Below, piece after piece: positions 59,698 to 62,538 of a stretch of 62,538 bases of DNA. Position 1 is the first letter of the stretch. The number at the start of each line of letters is the position of its first letter. Under the pieces are notes generated by a model. It was not told the origin of the DNA. It saw nothing but the letters and a program-made list of their open reading frames with translations, and searched no databases. Position numbers and translations under genes: made by a program. This DNA is from Isotricha intestinalis. Taxonomy: Eukaryota > Ciliophora > Litostomatea > Vestibuliferida > Isotrichidae. Where the stretch lies: assembly GCA_023807065.1 (NCBI GenBank), contig JAJJLU010000374.1, positions 1 to 62,538 on the forward strand. The letters run 5' to 3'.

Positions 59698-60705
59698 ATG
59701 AATAAAAATAAAACCAAATCTCAAGAAAAAAATATATTAATTCCAACTGATAAAAGTAGAAGTGAATTTATAGAAAAATTTAATAAAAGAAATAATTCAT
59801 TAAATAAAAGAACAACAGAATCAAATTTAAATGATAGATGGAATTTATTATATAATCAAGGAAAAGTTCAAAAATTAAAAGCAGAAACATATAGAAAACA
59901 AGAATTAGAAAAAAGAACAAAAACAGAAGAAAGTGAATGTACTTTTTCACCAAAATTTATATCTAAATATAAATACAAAGAAAATTCCAAAAATAAAAAT
60001 AATGAAAGTTTAGATTTATTAAATAGACAAAATAATTGGTTACAACAAAGAGATTTACATTTAGAAGGTTTTAAAGAAGAAATGAATTATAAAAATATAA
60101 AAGAATGTCATTTTAAACCAAAAATAGTAAAAATAATTTTTTTTTTTAATTTTTTCATATAGAATTCTCCTGAACTTTTAAATAAAGAAAATTATAAAGA
60201 TAAAGCAAATTTAATTGTTGAAGATCCTGAAAGTTATAATCAATATTTAAGAAGATTAGAAGAAAAAAGACAAAATATTATTTATAACAAAAATTTATTA
60301 GAACAAAAACCTGGAAGTGGAAATTTATGGAATAATAAACCTAAGAAATATAATTTTAATTATGATTATACTAAACATGAAATTTATAATAATAATTATA
60401 GTTCTTTAGCAATTAAAAATTTAAATGAAAATAAAAGTCATAAAAATTTTACTAGAAATAAAAATTTAGGAAAAGTAATGCACAAAAATAATTCTAAAGG
60501 AGATAATATTATTTTTAATCAAGATAAATTTTATAGTGAATTTTATTCAAATGATGAAAATAAAAATGATGATTATTCAAATAATATAAAAGAAGCTGAA
60601 AAAAAAGGTTTAATTAAATTAGATAATGATATTGAATTTGGAAAAGCATTAGATATTCTTCATCAAGAATTATTTAATTTTATTTTATATGAAAATGATG
60701 ATTAA
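59698..60705 (+). CDS. CxFKPKI-motif protein, spliced from two exons (323 aa)
   Basis: Exons 59698-60126 and 60163-60705 join in phase 0 over a 36-nt GT-AG intron. The joined protein is 323 aa, charged and probably largely disordered. It carries CTFSPKF (about 81-87) and CHFKPKI (about 137-143), copies of the Cys-x-Phe-x-Pro-Lys motif seen in repeat proteins of ciliates and other protists. Splicing restores CHFKPKINSPELLNKENY, the form usual for this motif, while the unspliced reading gives a poly-Phe run and a TAG. The C-terminal part has ESYNQYLRRLEEKRQNIIYN and PGSGNLWNNKPKKYNFNYDY and ends FGKALDILHQELFNFILYEN. Function is unknown; similar motif proteins are often cytoskeletal. A search with single ORFs would split it into two. 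Confidence 0.8.
60127..60162 (+). other. 36-nt GT-AG intron
   Basis: It begins GTAAAAATAATTTT, has an 11-T run and ends TTTTTTCATATAG. Length 36 is a multiple of three, and the last three bases of the intron are an in-frame TAG, so retention would truncate the protein. Coding sequence continues in the same frame on both sides. It is the only intron I can prove in the window. Confidence 0.88.
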
Positions 60706-60775
60706 AAATCACTTTTTTTTTAAATTTTTAAATTTTTTAATTTTATTGAATTAATTTAAAGTATTTTTTTTAAAT

Positions 60776-61540
60776 ATGTGTGAATTTAATGAAGTACAAA
60801 TTATTAATTATTTAAGACAATCTAATGATAAATTAGAAGAATTTAATGAAAATATTGATTTTATTCCTTATTGTAAATTTATTTATCAAACTATTAAAAT
60901 GAAAGATTATTCAAATATTAAAATTGCAATAAATGATTTAAGGCGCCTTTTAAAATTTGAAAAAAAAATTTTTGAAACTTTATTTGAAAATATTTATCAT
61001 TTATTTTATTATATTATTAAAAGCCAAGATGATTATTTAAAAGAGGAAATATTAATATTTTTATGTGAAATAATATTTCAAAGAAGATTATTTGGAAATT
61101 ATTTCTATGATTGGATAAGTGAATTTATTTATTATTTAATTCAAATATATTTAAATGATAATCAAAATAAAGCTTTAAGTTATTTTATTTTAAATAAATT
61201 AACAGAAGATATTGGAATTTTAAAATATTTTATTAGATATTTTAATGGACCAAATAAAAATATTTGTTTAGAAGCTTATGAATTCTTTATAAAAACACTT
61301 TTAAAAAATATAGAATCAATTAAACAAAATATACATATTAATTGGAATCAAATTTATAGATTACTTGGAAATATATATAATCAAGGTGATAAAAATATAA
61401 TTTTAAATTGTGTGAATGAAATAAAAAAAATATGTAAAATTAATTTAATAGATTATCAAATTATTTTAAATGAATTTACTGAATTTGGTTTAATAAATTC
61501 TCATTTATATGAAATGATAAGAAATAAAAGCATTTATTAA
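60776..61540 (+). CDS. Helical-repeat (HEAT/ARM-like) protein (254 aa)
   Basis: All-helical pattern with paired amphipathic helices of 15-20 residues: YCKFIYQTIKMKDYSNIKIA, INDLRRLLKFEKKIFETLFE, NIYHLFYYIIKSQDDYLKEE, ILIFLCEIIFQRRLFGNYFY, FIYYLIQIYLNDNQNKALSY and NICLEAYEFFIKTLLKNIES. This fits an alpha-solenoid of HEAT/ARM type. No specific family is recognised and the protein is short for the class, so it may be an adaptor. Low-complexity content is low compared with most genes here, supporting a conserved folded protein. It contains one GC-rich palindrome (AGGCGCCT, 60942-60949). The next gene starts only 28 bp after the stop. Confidence 0.68.
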   Translation: MCEFNEVQIINYLRQSNDKLEEFNENIDFIPYCKFIYQTIKMKDYSNIKIAINDLRRLLKFEKKIFETLFENIYHLFYYIIKSQDDYLKEEILIFLCEIIFQRRLFGNYFYDWISEFIYYLIQIYLNDNQNKALSYFILNKLTEDIGILKYFIRYFNGPNKNICLEAYEFFIKTLLKNIESIKQNIHINWNQIYRLLGNIYNQGDKNIILNCVNEIKKICKINLIDYQIILNEFTEFGLINSHLYEMIRNKSIY

Positions 61541-61568
61541 ATAAATAAATAATTAAATAAAATTATAA

Positions 61569-62279
61569 ATGGAAAATAATTCTTTAAATATTTTATTCAA
61601 AGAAAAAATAGATTCAAAAATATATTATTCATTTATAATTCAACCATTAGATATAATATTAAAAAGAAATAATTTAATATATTTAATCTTTGGTCAAGTA
61701 TTTGCTTCAATATTTGGAATGTTTTTTTTCATATATAGAAAATCAATAATTTACATTTATATAAATTCACTTACTTTAACTTTATCATTTTGTGGTTTAT
61801 ATGGTATTATCACAATAAATTCTATTTTTCTTTTAACACATTGTGTTTTAACAATTTCTTTTGGAGGTGGATTTTTCTTGTTTCAAATTTTTAATGATTT
61901 AATTACTGTTGATTCTACTTATGGTGATAAAAAAAGAATTAGTGATCATATTTTATTATTTATTTTTTCTTTACCTTATTTATATGATATTTTCACTGGA
62001 TATTATAATTATAAATGGCTAAAATTAATTAGTAATAAAAATAATTATAATGAAAATTTAATTAATAATGAAAATAAAGATAATAAAAAAGTTGAAATGA
62101 TTAATTTGAATGATTCTAATTCTAATTTATGTGTTATTTGCTTAAATAAAGAAAAAGATACTGCTTTTGAACCTTGTGGTCATGTTTGTTGTTGTTATAA
62201 TTGTGCTTTTGAATTAATTAAAAAAAATTGTCCTATTTGTAGAAGTTTCAATAATAATATTGTTAGAATATATATCTAA
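61569..62279 (+). CDS. Multi-pass membrane protein with C-terminal RING (236 aa)
   Basis: Hydrophobic segments at about residues 33-53 (LIYLIFGQVFASIFGMFFFI), 58-80, 83-108 and possibly 128-143 give three or four membrane spans. The C3HC4 RING at the extreme C-terminus is complete: Cys188, Cys191, Cys203, His205, Cys209, Cys212, Cys221, Cys224 (LCVICLNKEKDTAFEPCGHV ... CYNC ... CPICRSF), and the chain ends 12 residues after the last zinc ligand in VRIYI. A RING placed at the end, with this hydrophobic finish, resembles MUL1/IAP-type E3s that need C-terminal residues for E2 activation. The membrane part is not MUL1-like by eye. It is the last gene before the telomere, 237 bp away. Confidence 0.85.
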   Translation: MENNSLNILFKEKIDSKIYYSFIIQPLDIILKRNNLIYLIFGQVFASIFGMFFFIYRKSIIYIYINSLTLTLSFCGLYGIITINSIFLLTHCVLTISFGGGFFLFQIFNDLITVDSTYGDKKRISDHILLFIFSLPYLYDIFTGYYNYKWLKLISNKNNYNENLINNENKDNKKVEMINLNDSNSNLCVICLNKEKDTAFEPCGHVCCCYNCAFELIKKNCPICRSFNNNIVRIYI

Positions 62280-62516
62280 ATAATTCAATTATATTAATTT
62301 ATATTTATGTTTTATACTTATAGAGATGATATTTTAATAAAGAGATTTATTTATTTTGGGATATAATTTATTTAAAAAATATTGATTATAATATTTATTA
62401 TTATTTATTACAAATTAAAAAATTATTTATATTTAAAATTTTGACATTCTCAAAATTAAAAAAAAAATAATATACTATATTATATATTTTTAAATTTTTG
62501 TATTTTTATACTTAAT
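62280..62516. other. Very short subtelomere
   Basis: Only 237 bp of A/T-rich sequence lie between the last stop codon and the telomere-like repeat. No subtelomeric repeat family is seen. Confidence 0.6.
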
Positions 62517-62538
62517 GGGGATTGGGGATTGGGGATTG
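62517..62538 (+). repeat. Telomere-like repeat (GGGGATT)3G
   Basis: Three perfect heptamers GGGGATT plus one G close the window, with the G-rich strand running toward the 3' end as expected at a right chromosome end. The complementary strand reads CCCCAAT. It is the Tetrahymena-type GGGGTT unit with one added A. The abrupt change from A/T-only DNA supports a true telomere addition site, though only 22 bp are visible. Confidence 0.85.

Noticed and set aside
60160..60162. TAG read as a sense codon, making 59698-60705 one continuous ORF
   Set aside because: Readthrough would insert a Phe-rich dodecapeptide into the CHFKPKI-NSPELL motif, and the segment has perfect GT...AG ends with a T tract, so an intron is simpler.
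60776..62279. HEAT-like and RING ORFs as one frameshifted or spliced gene
   Set aside because: The first ends in a stop, the second opens with an ATG in an A-rich context and its own N-terminal membrane region, and no GT-AG pair bridges them.
1..62538. tRNA, rRNA, CRISPR or transposon genes
   Set aside because: No GC-rich cloverleaf, TTCGA-type T-arm, rRNA core, spaced direct repeats, transposase or reverse-transcriptase motifs were found by eye; a tRNAscan or Infernal run would be decisive.
1..62538. Bacterial or organellar origin of the window
   Set aside because: Genes encode eukaryote-specific proteins (CTR9, SYS1, TBC, BEACH, PWWP), there is a spliceosomal-type intron and a telomere, and no ribosome-binding sites or operons are seen.

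Overview
This window looks like one end of a chromosome from a unicellular eukaryote with a very AT-rich genome. It carries about 31 protein genes, nearly all single uninterrupted ORFs, packed on both strands with intergenic gaps often of only 28-115 bp. The standard code fits: CAA encodes Gln, 30 genes end in TAA and one in TGA, and none ends in TAG. One gene (59698-60705) clearly needs a 36-nt GT-AG intron. The last 22 bases are (GGGGATT)3G, a telomere-like repeat close to the Tetrahymena-type GGGGTT repeat, and the last gene stops only 237 bp before it. The compact layout, tiny intron and protein families (Dicty_CAR-like receptor, FHA+RINGv, furin-like Cys-rich receptor with a polytopic C-terminus, CxFKPKI-motif protein, B-box/WD40) suggest a ciliate macronuclear chromosome, possibly from a standard-code AT-rich lineage such as the litostome (rumen) ciliates. 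That assignment is inference; a metamonad or other AT-rich anaerobic protist is not excluded.

Layout: 1-2.9 kb is gene-poor and holds a 30-bp minisatellite (about 655-1195) and a decayed alpha/beta-hydrolase pseudogene (about 1921-2383, minus strand). 2.9-9 kb holds a cAMP-receptor-like GPCR and a PH-BEACH-WD40 protein. 9.5-21.2 kb is rich in nuclear and regulatory genes: the Paf1-complex subunit CTR9, an FHA/RING-CH E3, a tandem CCCH RNA-binding protein, an F-box/PP2-like protein, a DnaQ-type DEDDh exonuclease, a PWWP/IBD-like chromatin reader and a TBC Rab-GAP. 21.4-29 kb has three unrecognised structural-type proteins and a dually lipidated protein with two C2-like modules. 29.4-36.5 kb has a cyclin-like protein, an FCP1/SCP-type phosphatase, a B-box/WD40 protein and an SLC22-like MFS transporter. 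36.6-54 kb is dominated by two giant cell-surface proteins (VWA, 2607 aa; Cys-rich/polytopic, 1494 aa), a second B-box protein, a CCR4/nocturnin-type EEP enzyme and another MFS carrier. 54-62.3 kb has three RING E3s, the Golgi protein SYS1, coiled-coil and helical-repeat proteins, and the telomere.

There is no operon logic. Shared themes are ubiquitin ligation (FHA-RINGv, F-box, RING-H2, RNF141-like and membrane RING), membrane traffic (BEACH, TBC, SYS1), transcription and mRNA control (CTR9, PWWP, CCCH, EEP, FCP1-like) and cell-surface sensing. Many proteins carry in-frame tandem repeats rich in Asn, Glu and Lys. No tRNA, rRNA, CRISPR array or transposon was recognised.
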